This document shows positions 21,998 through 31,700 of a DNA stretch of 64,000 bases, piece after piece. The translations under genes and the position numbers were made by a program. The notes beneath the pieces were generated by a model. It searched no databases. It saw nothing but the letters and a program-made list of their open reading frames with translations, and was not told the origin of the DNA. The stretch covers positions 1-64,000 of the forward strand of contig JADGPR010000008.1 in NCBI GenBank assembly GCA_017882335.1, read 5' to 3'. How positions within the stretch are numbered: the first letter of the stretch is position 1; each line of letters starts with the position of its first letter. Source of the DNA: Bacteroidales bacterium. Lineage in GTDB: Bacteria; Bacteroidota; Bacteroidia; Bacteroidales; FEN-979.

Positions 21998-24820
21998 ATG
22001 GTCATTGATGAAATAAACAATACGAACGGGACTGAGAACGATAATCCGGAACTGGAATCGGGAGAATTGCGGGGAGCGATCCATTTATCAGCTATGTACA
22101 AAGACTGGTTTCTGGATTATGCTTCCTATGTGATCCTCGAACGTGCGGTTCCGGAAGTTATGGATGGATTGAAACCGGTTCAGCGACGCATCCTCCATGC
22201 CATGAAAGAGCTGGATGATGGCCGCTACAACAAGGTGGCTAACATCATCGGTCATACCATGAAATACCATCCGCATGGAGATGCCTCCATAGGGGATGCA
22301 TTGGTTCAGCTAGGACAGAAAGATCTGCTGATCGATACGCAAGGCAACTGGGGAAATGTACTCACAGGAGACAGTGCTGCTGCTCCGCGTTATATCGAAG
22401 CGAGGTTGTCGAAATTCGCCCTCGAAGTTTTATTCAACCCGAAAACAACCATCTGGAAGTCTTCATACGATGGAAGAAACAAGGAACCCCTGGCATTGCC
22501 GGCCAAGTTTCCTTTGCTGCTTGCCCAGGGCGGGGAGGGTATCGCTGTTGGACTTGCTTCCAAGATCCTGCCTCATAATTTCAATGAACTGATCGATGCT
22601 TGTATAAAAATACTGCAGGATAAAGAATTTGAATTGTATCCGGATTTTCTCACAGGCGGATTTGTGGATGTGTCAAAGTACAACGACGGCCAGCGGGGCG
22701 GGAAGATCCGCTCGCGTGCCAAGATGAGTCAGCTGGATAAAAAAACGCTGGTTATCACCGAAATTCCTTTTGGTACCACCACCAACTCCATCATTGATTC
22801 GATCCTGGCTGCCAATGATAAGGGGAAGATCAAGATCAAGAAAATCGATGACAATACCTCTCAGAATGTTGAGATCCTGATCCAACTTGTCCCAGGAGTT
22901 TCACCGGATACGACCATGGATGCCCTTTATGCCTTCACCGATTGCGAGGTTTCCATTTCTCCCAATACCTGTGTTATCGCGAACGGAAAACCAAGCTTCA
23001 TGGGCGTCAGCGAGATCCTGCGGATCTCCACTGCATCGACCCTTGACTTGTTACGAAGAGAACTGGAGATCCGGAGGGATGAACTGAAAGAACAACTGCA
23101 TTTTGCATCGCTCGAGAAGATCTTCATCGAAAAAGAGATCTACGAAGGGATCAAGAAATGCAAGACTGGCGAGGAGATCGACAAAGCCATCATCAGAGGA
23201 TTTAAACCCTACCTCGACCTCCTGATCCGTCCGATCAACGAAGATGACCTGCATCGCTTGCGGAAGATCCCCATCGAACGCATTTCGAAATTCAATTCCG
23301 ATAAAGCCGACGAAAGTATCCGTGACATCGGTATCAACATAGAAGAAGTTGAAAATCATCTCGCCCACCTTATCGATTATGCCATAGAATATTTCCGGCA
23401 AATCAAAAAGAAATATGGAAAAGGAAGAGACCGGAAGTCGGAGATCCGGAATTTCGATACCATTGAAGCCGTAAAGGTTGCGGCCGCCACCCAGCGGCTC
23501 TATGTAAACCGGGAAGAAGGATTTGCCGGTACATCGCTGCGGAAGGACGAATTTGTGACCGAATGTTCCGACATCGATGATATCATCGTCTTCCGCCAGA
23601 ACGGAACTTTTGTGGTTACGAAAGTCATCGACAAAGTCTTTGTAGGGCAGGAGATCATCCACATTGCTGTCTTCAATAAAAATGATGAACGAACCGTTTA
23701 CAACCTGATCTACCGTGATGGAAAGAATGGCAAGGTCAGGGTAAAGAGGTTCAATGTGATGGGCGTTACCCGAGACAAGGAATATTTTATCACCAAAGGA
23801 ACGCCCGAATCAAGAGTCCTTTATTTTACGGCGAATCCGAATGGTGAAGCAGAGATTGTCAGGGTTGAACTGCGCCCGAAACCGAGGCTGAAAAAATTGA
23901 ATTTCGATTTTGATTTCACAACGGTTTCGATCAAAGGGCGGGGCTCTATGGGGAACATCCTGACCCGGTATGGCGTCAGAAAAATCGAACAACGCCAGGA
24001 AGGTGTTTCAACACTGGGCTCACGGTTGATCTGGTACGATGATACCGTCAAACGGCTCAATACCGAAGAACGGGGAATCATCCTGGGCGACTTCTCCGGG
24101 CCCGACCGGATCATCACTATCATGCAATCCGGTCATTACCGGCTCACTTCATATGATCTCAGTACTCATTTCGATGAAGATATGATCCTCATTGAAAAAT
24201 ATAATCCTGAAAAAATATTCACTGCCATTTATGAAGATACGAAAACGAAATCGTTTTACGTTAAAAGGTTTATCATTGAAGTAACGGAACGGAAGATGGA
24301 TTTTATCGGGGAAGAAGAGAAAAACAAGATTGTGTTGCTGACCGGCGATAAATATCCGAGGCTTGACATTGCTTTTGACATGAAGCTGAAGACCAAAGGT
24401 GCTGAGAAGGAAGTGATCACAGTACATGAATTCATCGGCGTTAAAGGCTTCAAGGCGAAGGGGAAAAGGATTTCTCTCCATGCTGTGAAGAAAATTGAAT
24501 TCCTGGATCCTCTTCAGGTTGATGAACCTCTTCCCGACGTGCATGTTGAAGATGGAGGACAGAAAACGGAGGTCAGAGGTCGGAAGACTGAGGATCAAGA
24601 ATCGAGGATAGAGAATGGAGATCGGAAAACAGAGGTTAGGAGGCAGAAGGTTGATACTGGAGAAAAGAAAATAAAAAATGAAAAATTAAAAGTGAAAGAC
24701 GATTTTCGGAAAGCGAAAAGCGAACAGCGAGGAACGAAAAGCCAAAAGCGAAAAGCGAAGGGTGAGGATAAAAAAGAGGAGGATACGGGAGGTACAGTGC
24801 AGATGGAGCTTCCACTCTAG
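21998..24820 (+). CDS. parC: DNA topoisomerase IV subunit A (ParC-type)
   Basis: 940 residues. The breakage-reunion domain spans about 25-480: YASYVILERAVPEVMDGLKPVQRRILHAM, HTMKYHPHGDASIGDAL, and the active-site tyrosine in AAAPRYIEARLS. A C-terminal blade domain (about 490-850) follows without the GyrA box (QRRGGKG), which favours ParC over GyrA. Topoisomerase IV separates daughter chromosomes; its ParE partner is not in the window. Residues after about 850 are a polar tail rich in K, R, E and Q. Its DNA resembles the short repeats found outside genes here. Repeat copies flank the gene in opposite orientations. Start at GTC ATT GAT after ATG 21998 is the only sensible choice. Confidence 0.9.
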   Translation: MVIDEINNTNGTENDNPELESGELRGAIHLSAMYKDWFLDYASYVILERAVPEVMDGLKPVQRRILHAMKELDDGRYNKVANIIGHTMKYHPHGDASIGDALVQLGQKDLLIDTQGNWGNVLTGDSAAAPRYIEARLSKFALEVLFNPKTTIWKSSYDGRNKEPLALPAKFPLLLAQGGEGIAVGLASKILPHNFNELIDACIKILQDKEFELYPDFLTGGFVDVSKYNDGQRGGKIRSRAKMSQLDKKTLVITEIPFGTTTNSIIDSILAANDKGKIKIKKIDDNTSQNVEILIQLVPGVSPDTTMDALYAFTDCEVSISPNTCVIANGKPSFMGVSEILRISTASTLDLLRRELEIRRDELKEQLHFASLEKIFIEKEIYEGIKKCKTGEEIDKAIIRGFKPYLDLLIRPINEDDLHRLRKIPIERISKFNSDKADESIRDIGINIEEVENHLAHLIDYAIEYFRQIKKKYGKGRDRKSEIRNFDTIEAVKVAAATQRLYVNREEGFAGTSLRKDEFVTECSDIDDIIVFRQNGTFVVTKVIDKVFVGQEIIHIAVFNKNDERTVYNLIYRDGKNGKVRVKRFNVMGVTRDKEYFITKGTPESRVLYFTANPNGEAEIVRVELRPKPRLKKLNFDFDFTTVSIKGRGSMGNILTRYGVRKIEQRQEGVSTLGSRLIWYDDTVKRLNTEERGIILGDFSGPDRIITIMQSGHYRLTSYDLSTHFDEDMILIEKYNPEKIFTAIYEDTKTKSFYVKRFIIEVTERKMDFIGEEEKNKIVLLTGDKYPRLDIAFDMKLKTKGAEKEVITVHEFIGVKGFKAKGKRISLHAVKKIEFLDPLQVDEPLPDVHVEDGGQKTEVRGRKTEDQESRIENGDRKTEVRRQKVDTGEKKIKNEKLKVKDDFRKAKSEQRGTKSQKRKAKGEDKKEEDTGGTVQMELPL

Positions 24821-24855
24821 CTGGCGAGTTGGTGAGCTGGTGAGTTGTGATTTGT

Positions 24856-24978
24856 GGATTGCTTCGGCACGATGTGCCTCGCAATGACAAGGGGCTATTA
24901 TACAAAGGAGATTGCTTCGTCGCTTAGCTCCTCGCAATGTGAAAAGCGAAAAGCGAATGGCCAAAAGCGAAAAGCGAA
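24856..24978 (-). repeat. Two inverted GATTGCTTCG..GCAATG repeats and AAAAGCG microrepeats
   Basis: GGATTGCTTCGGCAC..CTCGCAATGAC (24856-24887) and GATTGCTTCGTCGCTTAGCT-CCTCGCAATG (24908-24940) are reverse-strand relatives of the repeats at 21885-21970. They are followed by AAAAGCGAA units up to 24978, which also make up the last coding part of parC. The ORF-track start at 24854 lies in these repeats and is rejected. Confidence 0.8.
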
Positions 24979-24988
24979 TTATTTGACG

Positions 24989-26194
24989 ATGACGGATAAT
25001 AAGATTATAAAAGTAAGTGAAGATGTGACCTGGATCGGTGTTCTTGATCCGGATATTGTTACGTTCGACATCGTGATGGAGACCCGTTATGGAACTACCT
25101 ATAATTCTTATTTTATCAACGCCGAGAAGAAAGTGGTCGTAGAGACGGTGAAAGAGCCGTTCTGGGATACTTATCTGAAAAAGCTTAAGAAAGTAGTGGA
25201 TCCTGCCACCATCGACTACATCGTAATGAATCATACCGAGCCGGATCATTCCGGGTGTCTGGCAAATCTTCTGAAACTCGCTCCGCATGCAATAGTGGTG
25301 GGTTCAGGCAACGGAATACGTTACCTGAAAGAACTTCTGGGCTTTGATTTCCCGAACCTGGTCGTAAAAGACGGGCAGATACTTGACCTCGGAAACAAGA
25401 AATTGCAGTTTGTGGGTGCAGCCAACCTCCACTGGCCCGATTCCATGCTGACCTACCTCTGGGAAGATCAGCTCCTGTTTACCTGTGATGTATTTGGCGA
25501 ACATTATTGCAATGCTTCGCTGTTTGATGATCTTGCAGGCGATTTCGATGATGCTTTCCGGTATTATTTTGAAGTGATCATGAAACCATACAGCAAGTTC
25601 ATGATCCATGCTATAGAGAAGATCCGCCCGCTTCCGATACGGGCCATCTGTACTGGTCACGGGGTGGTTCTGCGAAAAAACTGGAGAAAATATGTGGATC
25701 TTACTGAACAGTATGCCCTGGAAGCTTTAAAAGAACCCGTCCCGAATACAGTCTTCCTGGCCTATGTTTCGGCATACCGGAATACAGGTATTATAGCCTC
25801 GGCCATAGCGGACGGCATCCGTCAGGCTGGGGCCATCGAGGTTGACCTTTGTGATATTGAAAAGATGGATCTCTCTGAAATCGAAAAGAAGCTGATCCAT
25901 TCCTCATCGGTCATTCTCGGTTGTCCGACCTTCAACCAGAACATCCTCTTACCCATCTATCAGGTTTTTGCACTGGCCAACCCGATACGCGACAAAGGCA
26001 AACTGGCTGCGGCTTTTGGTTCTTATGGATGGAGCGGGGAAGGCGCCAGGCTTATTAACTCCAACCTGGCAAACCTGAAATTCAGGTTGTTTGATGAAGG
26101 CCTGATGGTGAAGTTCACCCCGCACAAGAAAACCCTTGAAAAATGTGTTGAATATGGAAAAGCCTTCGGGGTTAGACTGCTGGAAAAAGAGTAA
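24989..26194 (+). CDS. FprA-type flavodiiron protein (A-type flavoprotein)
   Basis: 401 residues from the ATG at 24989; the 45 extra residues of the track version come from repeats. The metallo-beta-lactamase-like domain (1-245) holds the di-iron ligands HTEPDHSG (His82, Glu84, Asp86, His87), ANLHWPDSM, TCDVFGEHY and CTGHG. The flavodoxin domain (about 255-400) has the FMN loops YVSAYRNTG and FGSYGWSGEGA. Flavodiiron proteins reduce oxygen to water or nitric oxide to nitrous oxide in the cytoplasm of anaerobes, protecting them; which gas is used here cannot be told. A rubredoxin partner is not adjacent. The gene appears monocistronic or is followed by a lipoprotein gene 43 bp on. Confidence 0.9.
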   Translation: MTDNKIIKVSEDVTWIGVLDPDIVTFDIVMETRYGTTYNSYFINAEKKVVVETVKEPFWDTYLKKLKKVVDPATIDYIVMNHTEPDHSGCLANLLKLAPHAIVVGSGNGIRYLKELLGFDFPNLVVKDGQILDLGNKKLQFVGAANLHWPDSMLTYLWEDQLLFTCDVFGEHYCNASLFDDLAGDFDDAFRYYFEVIMKPYSKFMIHAIEKIRPLPIRAICTGHGVVLRKNWRKYVDLTEQYALEALKEPVPNTVFLAYVSAYRNTGIIASAIADGIRQAGAIEVDLCDIEKMDLSEIEKKLIHSSSVILGCPTFNQNILLPIYQVFALANPIRDKGKLAAAFGSYGWSGEGARLINSNLANLKFRLFDEGLMVKFTPHKKTLEKCVEYGKAFGVRLLEKE

Positions 26195-26237
26195 CCGGCG
26201 TTAATAATGATTTACCCATAATCTTTAAATCTGAAAA

Positions 26238-27086
26238 TTGAATCGAAAAAAAATGTACTGCAGATTATTATTCCCGGGATTGCTGCTTCTGCTGATCTTT
26301 CCATCATGTACTATGGAGAAAAAACTGGGAATGGAATTTCTGGCCCAAACACCACAGATCAGCATCGAGGTTTATACTCCTCTAAACCTTTATAAGTTCA
26401 GTCATAAGGGGGAAAAGATCCCCGGCTTTGATTCTCTTTCCGGCCCACAGCAGGATTCAGTCTTGTATGCCAGCAGCCGTTTTATCCGTGTTGTCGATGA
26501 TTCAACTTTTCTCGATAAGTATGTCAATGCCTTTATCGATGAACTCCGGGGAATAGGATTCCGGGTGTTTGTGGATAGCAATGTAGATACGATCCTAAGG
26601 ACAGAGCCACAGGCCTACGTCGTGAATATGTCTCAGGTCCAGTTGGATGAATATTTCGCACCTTATGCAGATTCTGAGCCTGTTGGCGACACCGTTTTTT
26701 ATAAATCCTTTGAATTAAATGCCGTGGATGTTTCTTCCTGGTTCGAGTTGAATAAATACAACGCGGTAAAACCCGTCAAAAAGGTGCTTTATTCCAGCTT
26801 TACCGCTTCAGATGGTTTTACCGGCGACTTTATCATGAATAATTTCAATATGAACCTTCAGTACCGGTACAAAATCGATTCACTGAAACTGAACGACATT
26901 TATGACCTGGCTTCCTTCTCCGGCCGGCGCGATGCTAACTACCTCTTTGATTATTTCATGAACCAGTATATCTCCTTTCAGATGCCTGAGAACATGGAAA
27001 TATTGGGATACTTGCATTATACCCCTTCCCGGAAATCCTTCAATTTTACCGATGAAGAAAAATTCGAGGTGTTGAAGAACAAATAA
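26238..27086 (+). CDS. Predicted lipoprotein, family not recognised
   Basis: 282 residues from a TTG start at 26238 (an ATG at 26253 is possible but loses the basic RKK before the hydrophobic stretch). The signal MYCRLLFPGLLLLLIFPSC ends in a lipobox-like FPSC. The body has IPGFDSLSGPQQDSVLYASS, a segment like DDSTFLDKYVNAFIDELRGIGFRVFVD, and an aromatic-rich C-terminal half (NLQYRYKIDSL, FDYFMNQYISFQMP). I believe it is a conserved Bacteroidota envelope protein, but I cannot name a family. The cation transporter-like gene begins 12 bp downstream, which suggests one operon. Confidence 0.6.
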   Translation: MNRKKMYCRLLFPGLLLLLIFPSCTMEKKLGMEFLAQTPQISIEVYTPLNLYKFSHKGEKIPGFDSLSGPQQDSVLYASSRFIRVVDDSTFLDKYVNAFIDELRGIGFRVFVDSNVDTILRTEPQAYVVNMSQVQLDEYFAPYADSEPVGDTVFYKSFELNAVDVSSWFELNKYNAVKPVKKVLYSSFTASDGFTGDFIMNNFNMNLQYRYKIDSLKLNDIYDLASFSGRRDANYLFDYFMNQYISFQMPENMEILGYLHYTPSRKSFNFTDEEKFEVLKNK

Positions 27087-27098
27087 TTTCTGTGTTGC

Positions 27099-27749
27099 AT
27101 GACACATGATGAATCCCGGTTATACAGAACAGCGCTTTTCCTTAGCCTGTTCACGATCCTCTACAATGTTCTGGAAGGAATCGTCTGCATGTATTTTGGT
27201 TATGAAGATGAAACCCTCACACTTTTTGGCTTTGGTGCTGACAGCTTTATAGAAGTTGTTTCAGGATTAGGGATTTTCCAGATGATCTTGCGGATCCGCA
27301 AGCATCCCGACACTGCAGTCAGTAAATTTGAGATCAGGGCACTCAGGATCACCGGTGTCGGTTTCCTTGCCCTGGCCTTGGGATTGATGGCCGGGATCGT
27401 CGTGAACCTGGTAGCGCAACACAAGCCTGAAAGCACCCTATGGGGAACCATCATTTCATCCATTTCCATCGTGGTTATGCTTTGGTTGGTCATCTCGAAG
27501 CGGCGTGTTGGCCGGAAACTGGATTCGAACGCCATCCTTGCAGATGCCGCCTGCAGCCAGGTTTGCATTTACATGTCGCTGGTACTGCTGGTCTCAAGTG
27601 CATTGTATCAACTCACCGGTTTTGCTTATGCCGATGTTCTGGGTTCAGCAGGACTGATCTGGTTTTCCCTGGCCGAAGGGAAGGAAGCGCTTCAAAAGGC
27701 AAAAGAGCGGAAATACTCAGCTTGTTTCTGTTCGGATGAGTCAAAATGA
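27099..27749 (+). CDS. Cation efflux (CDF-like) transporter protein
   Basis: 216 residues with about six helices. The order of helix 1, FGYEDETLTLFGFGADSFIEVVSG, helices 3-4 and DSNAILADAACSQVCIYMS resembles the transmembrane part of cation diffusion facilitators, where helices 2 and 5 carry metal ligands (here Asp in GADSFIE and Asp in LADAACS). There is no cytoplasmic C-terminal domain; the protein ends with a short charged tail and CFC. The reduced size, with no histidine loop, makes the substrate uncertain. It overlaps the convergent tsaD end by 9 bp. Confidence 0.65.
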   Translation: MTHDESRLYRTALFLSLFTILYNVLEGIVCMYFGYEDETLTLFGFGADSFIEVVSGLGIFQMILRIRKHPDTAVSKFEIRALRITGVGFLALALGLMAGIVVNLVAQHKPESTLWGTIISSISIVVMLWLVISKRRVGRKLDSNAILADAACSQVCIYMSLVLLVSSALYQLTGFAYADVLGSAGLIWFSLAEGKEALQKAKERKYSACFCSDESK

Positions 27750-28757
27750 ACTGCGGGCATAGGGCGCTACCGAGAGGTTTGCAAAATCATTGTTACAGTA
27801 TTTGAAATACCCCGTGATGGCAATCATGGCTGCATTATCTGTGGAATATTCCAGCCGTGGAATAAAAACATTCCAATTAAAGTCGTCCTGAGCTTTCAGC
27901 AGAGCCGCACGCAATGAAAAATTGGCAGAAACACCGCCGGCAATAGCGATCTCACGGATACCCGTGAGGTCGGCAGCGGTTTTTACTTTCTGCAGGAGTA
28001 TATCGACGATGACCGACTGAATGGATGCACAGAGATCGGCCTTGTTCTTTTCAATAAAATCAGGATCTTTTTTTAAATGATCCCGTAGAAAATAAAGGAT
28101 GGAGGTCTTTAGTCCGCTGAAGCTGAAATCGAGTCCTGGAATGTTAGGCTTTGAAAAACGAAAGGCATCCGGATTTCCTTCTTTCGCGTAAGCATCTATC
28201 ATTGGCCCGCCGGGATAGGGAAGTCCCATAATCTTGGCAGTCTTGTCGAAAGTTTCGCCGGCAGCATCATCGATCGTCCGGCCGATAACCTGGAAATCGA
28301 AAGGACTTTTCACTACGGTGATCTGCGTATGTCCACCTGATACCGTCAGGCAAAGGAAGGGAAAAACAGGGACGGGTTTAGAGCTGGTATCATCTCTCAG
28401 GAAATGCGCCAGGATGTGGGCCTGAAGGTGATCCACTTCAATAATGGGGATCTTCAATCCAAGGGAAAAAGATTTTGCAAAGGAAATCCCGACAAGCAGT
28501 GAACCGAGCAACCCCGGACCCCTTGTAAATGCGACGGCGGAAAGCTGATTTTTACTTATATTTGCTTCCTGTATGGCAGCCTGTATCACGGGAATGATAT
28601 TCTGCAGGTGTGCCCTGGAAGCCAGTTCGGGGACCACCCCACCGAAGTTCCGGTGTACCTCTTGGTTTGCTGTTACATTTGAAAGTAGGCGATCATCCAA
28701 AGTAACAGCTGCAGCTGTATCATCACAGGAAGATTCGATGCCCAGAATGTAGATCAT
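27741..28757 (-). CDS. tsaD: tRNA N6-adenosine threonylcarbamoyltransferase
   Basis: 338 residues of the TsaD/Kae1 family. It starts MIYILGIESSCDDTAAAV, carries the metal-binding histidines in VDHLQAHILAHF (about 110-120), and has LTVSGGHTQI and PGLDFSFSGLKTS; residues IAGGVSANFSLR near the end complete the ASKHA fold. TsaD moves the threonylcarbamoyl group onto A37 of ANN-reading tRNAs, with TsaB and TsaE encoded elsewhere. Size and motifs are complete. Its ATG and the TTG start of the tamB-like gene are only 9 bp apart on opposite strands, so promoters must lie inside the neighbouring reading frames. Confidence 0.96.
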   Translation of the reverse strand: MIYILGIESSCDDTAAAVTLDDRLLSNVTANQEVHRNFGGVVPELASRAHLQNIIPVIQAAIQEANISKNQLSAVAFTRGPGLLGSLLVGISFAKSFSLGLKIPIIEVDHLQAHILAHFLRDDTSSKPVPVFPFLCLTVSGGHTQITVVKSPFDFQVIGRTIDDAAGETFDKTAKIMGLPYPGGPMIDAYAKEGNPDAFRFSKPNIPGLDFSFSGLKTSILYFLRDHLKKDPDFIEKNKADLCASIQSVIVDILLQKVKTAADLTGIREIAIAGGVSANFSLRAALLKAQDDFNWNVFIPRLEYSTDNAAMIAITGYFKYCNNDFANLSVAPYARSSF

Positions 28758-28766
28758 TGTTGTTAA

Positions 28767-31700
28767 TTGGATGAGCTGTTCACGGATTCGAAATACAAAA
28801 TTACCATAAAAAGGGTCACAAAAATATTGATTTATATCCTGGTGGTGCTGATCTCCTTTATTACCACCAGCTATCTCGTTTTACGGGATCCCTGGGTACA
28901 AACCCTGTCGGCAAGGATCGCTTCGCATTACCTGTCGGTTCATCTTCATACGGAAATCAGGATCGGGGGATTTGATCTTTCCTTCGGGCGTGGACTTACC
29001 ATGGAGGACATTGTTATCCGCGACCAGCATCAGGTGGAACTCTTCTCCGCCCATAAACTCAGCATTATCCCCGGAAAATTCAGCCTGTCAAAAAAGATCC
29101 TCAATTTCAGAAAGGTATTTATCGACAAAGGACTGATCCAGCTCCTGACACACAAAGGCGACACCGTTCTAAACCTTCAGTTTATCATTGACTATTTTAC
29201 TCCAAAGGCTACATTGAAACCGCCGGATACCATCGGCCCCAAATGGCATCTCTCCATAACGGCGCTTCAGCTTTCGTCAACCCGGTTTCATCTCCAGGAT
29301 GAGAATAAACCGCTGGTAACGTTGGGGATGGACTATTCAAATATTGATGTTCGGAACATTAACTTCCTGATCACCGGTTTCCATCCGGATGGTGATACAC
29401 TGATTGCCAGGATCGAACGGCTTTCGGCTACCGAACGCTCGGGTTTTTCGGTTCATTCCATGAGCGGTGATTTCCAGGTCAGTCCTGCTTTCCTGAAGGC
29501 GCATAACTTGAAGCTTGTGACCAATCACAGTGAACTCGACCTGACATTTGACTTTTTATATGACCGGTGGAATGATTACACCGATTTCCTGAACAAAGTA
29601 CGCATCCGGGCATCTATAAATCCGTCTTATCTGGATCTCCAGGACATCGGGGCATTTGCTCCGGTAATGTATGTGATGAAAGACCGGTTTAAGATGGAAG
29701 GAAAGATAAAAGGAACAGTCAGCAATTTCAATGCAAAAGATTTCCGGTGCGCCTACGGAACCGAAACAAGGTTCTGGGGAAATATCCATGCATATGGCCT
29801 CCCAAATGTGGAAGAAACCTTCGTGGATCTCAACATAAAGGATTTTGTAACCAACAAGGAGGATATTCACTCCCTGAATCTTCCTATCGCCGATAAAAAC
29901 CTGGATCTTCCGGCTTTTCTGAAGAATGCAGGAACATATAACCTGAAAGGAAATTTCACCGGTTTCTATAACGATTTTGTGGCAAATGCAAGGCTTCGTA
30001 CGGATATCGGCGATCTGAAAACGGATCTTACCCTTCGAAAACACAAGGGAGTAAAAGGACTGTTCTACACCGGCGAAGCGGATATTACCAGTCTGCAGCT
30101 CGGTAAACTTTTTAAATCAAATGAATTGCTTGGACCCATATCACTCCGGGCTGATCTGAATGGCAGTGGCTTCACACTCGAGGATGCTATTGTGACGATG
30201 AATGTATGGATTGATTCTGTCAGTCTGAATAAATATACATATCGCCACATTACCATACAAGGAGGGTTGGAGGATAAGAAATTTAACGGCAGGATGAATG
30301 TGGATGATCATAACCTCAGGCTCGATTTCAACGGACTTGTGGATATGGGCGATTCCCTGCCGGCCTTCAATTTTGATTTGATGTTGAATCATGCCCAACT
30401 GTTTGCAATGAACCTGGTGAAACGGGATTCGCTGGAAGATCTTTCGGCCCATGTCAAGGTGGATTTTACCGGAAACAATATTGACAACATTGAAGGAACA
30501 ATCCATATCGATAGCACACGGTACTGTGAAGGACATGATACGATCCGTATGAATCATCTTTCGCTTCTGACCTCTAGGGATGCAAAAAACAACAAATCCT
30601 ACCATCTTCTTTCGGATTTTGTGGATGCCGATATTTCGGGAAACTTCTACTTCAGCGACATGATCCCCTCACTTACTTCCTTCATCACAAATTACATAGC
30701 TTCCTTTGAACTTAATGATTCACTCATCGACCACCATCCTTCCACTAACCAGCAGATCAATTATGTTGTCAAACTGAAGAAAACGGACCCCATTATGAAA
30801 GTCTTCGTCCCTTTTCTGAGGATGGCTCCCAATACCAACTTCGAAGGATATTACAATGAAAACGAAGGGATGATCGCCTTGACTGGATCTTCACCGGACA
30901 TTTCCCTTTTTGGAAAACACTTTGCAGGTTGGTTTATCAAGGCTACAAGCCGGCAGGAGAATCTCAACATCCAGACGGGTTGTAGCAGGTTTTATATATT
31001 CAGGGGAGAGAAACTGGATTCTGCACTGATCATGATGGATTCGTTACACCTGGTCTCAAACCTGCATCACGACAGCATCTTTTATGACATTTCCTGGAAT
31101 ATGGAAAAAATACAAAGTGACCTGGGCGGATTTGTCAACCTCAAGAACAGTCCTGTTATCCAGGTCAAACTGACGCGTTTCCACACTTATATTGATCACC
31201 ACTACTGGACAGTTGCGAAGGAGAATGAAGTGATCATCGACAGTTCTACGATACTGTTTCGTGATGTTGCTTTTGAGTCGGGTGAACAAAAACTGCAAGT
31301 CGACGGAAAGATCTCCAGCCTCCCGGAAGATACTTTGCGGTTGAATTTCAATAAGGTGGATATTTCCGATCTTGACTATTTCCTGGCAAATCCGCAGATC
31401 AATGTCGACGGCATCTTGAGTGGCAGCCTGAAACTGATGAATATACCACATTCCCTTACTGTCCTCTCGGATCTCAGTATCGATAGCCTCGCTTTCAATA
31501 AGGAACAATTGGGTGATGCAAAGTTCAACGTGTTTTATGACGACAAGGCGGAACGGTTTGATGTGGATTCCCGGATCTATTATACAGGGAATGCCGGAAC
31601 CAACATTCCCCTTTCGCTGAAAGGAAGTTATTACCTCGGTAAGCCGGAACCTCATATGAATTTTAACCTGGCATTGAATAACCTGAACCTGAAAATGGTT

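Noticed and set aside
22088-23662. Several minus-strand ORFs opposite parC, including one of 203 codons
   Set aside because: They are shadows of the conserved ParC frame with no recognisable domain or signal.
24854-24988. N-terminal extension of the flavodiiron ORF (MDCFGTMCLAMTRG...)
   Set aside because: It is translated from interspersed repeats; the family sequence starts at the ATG at 24989.
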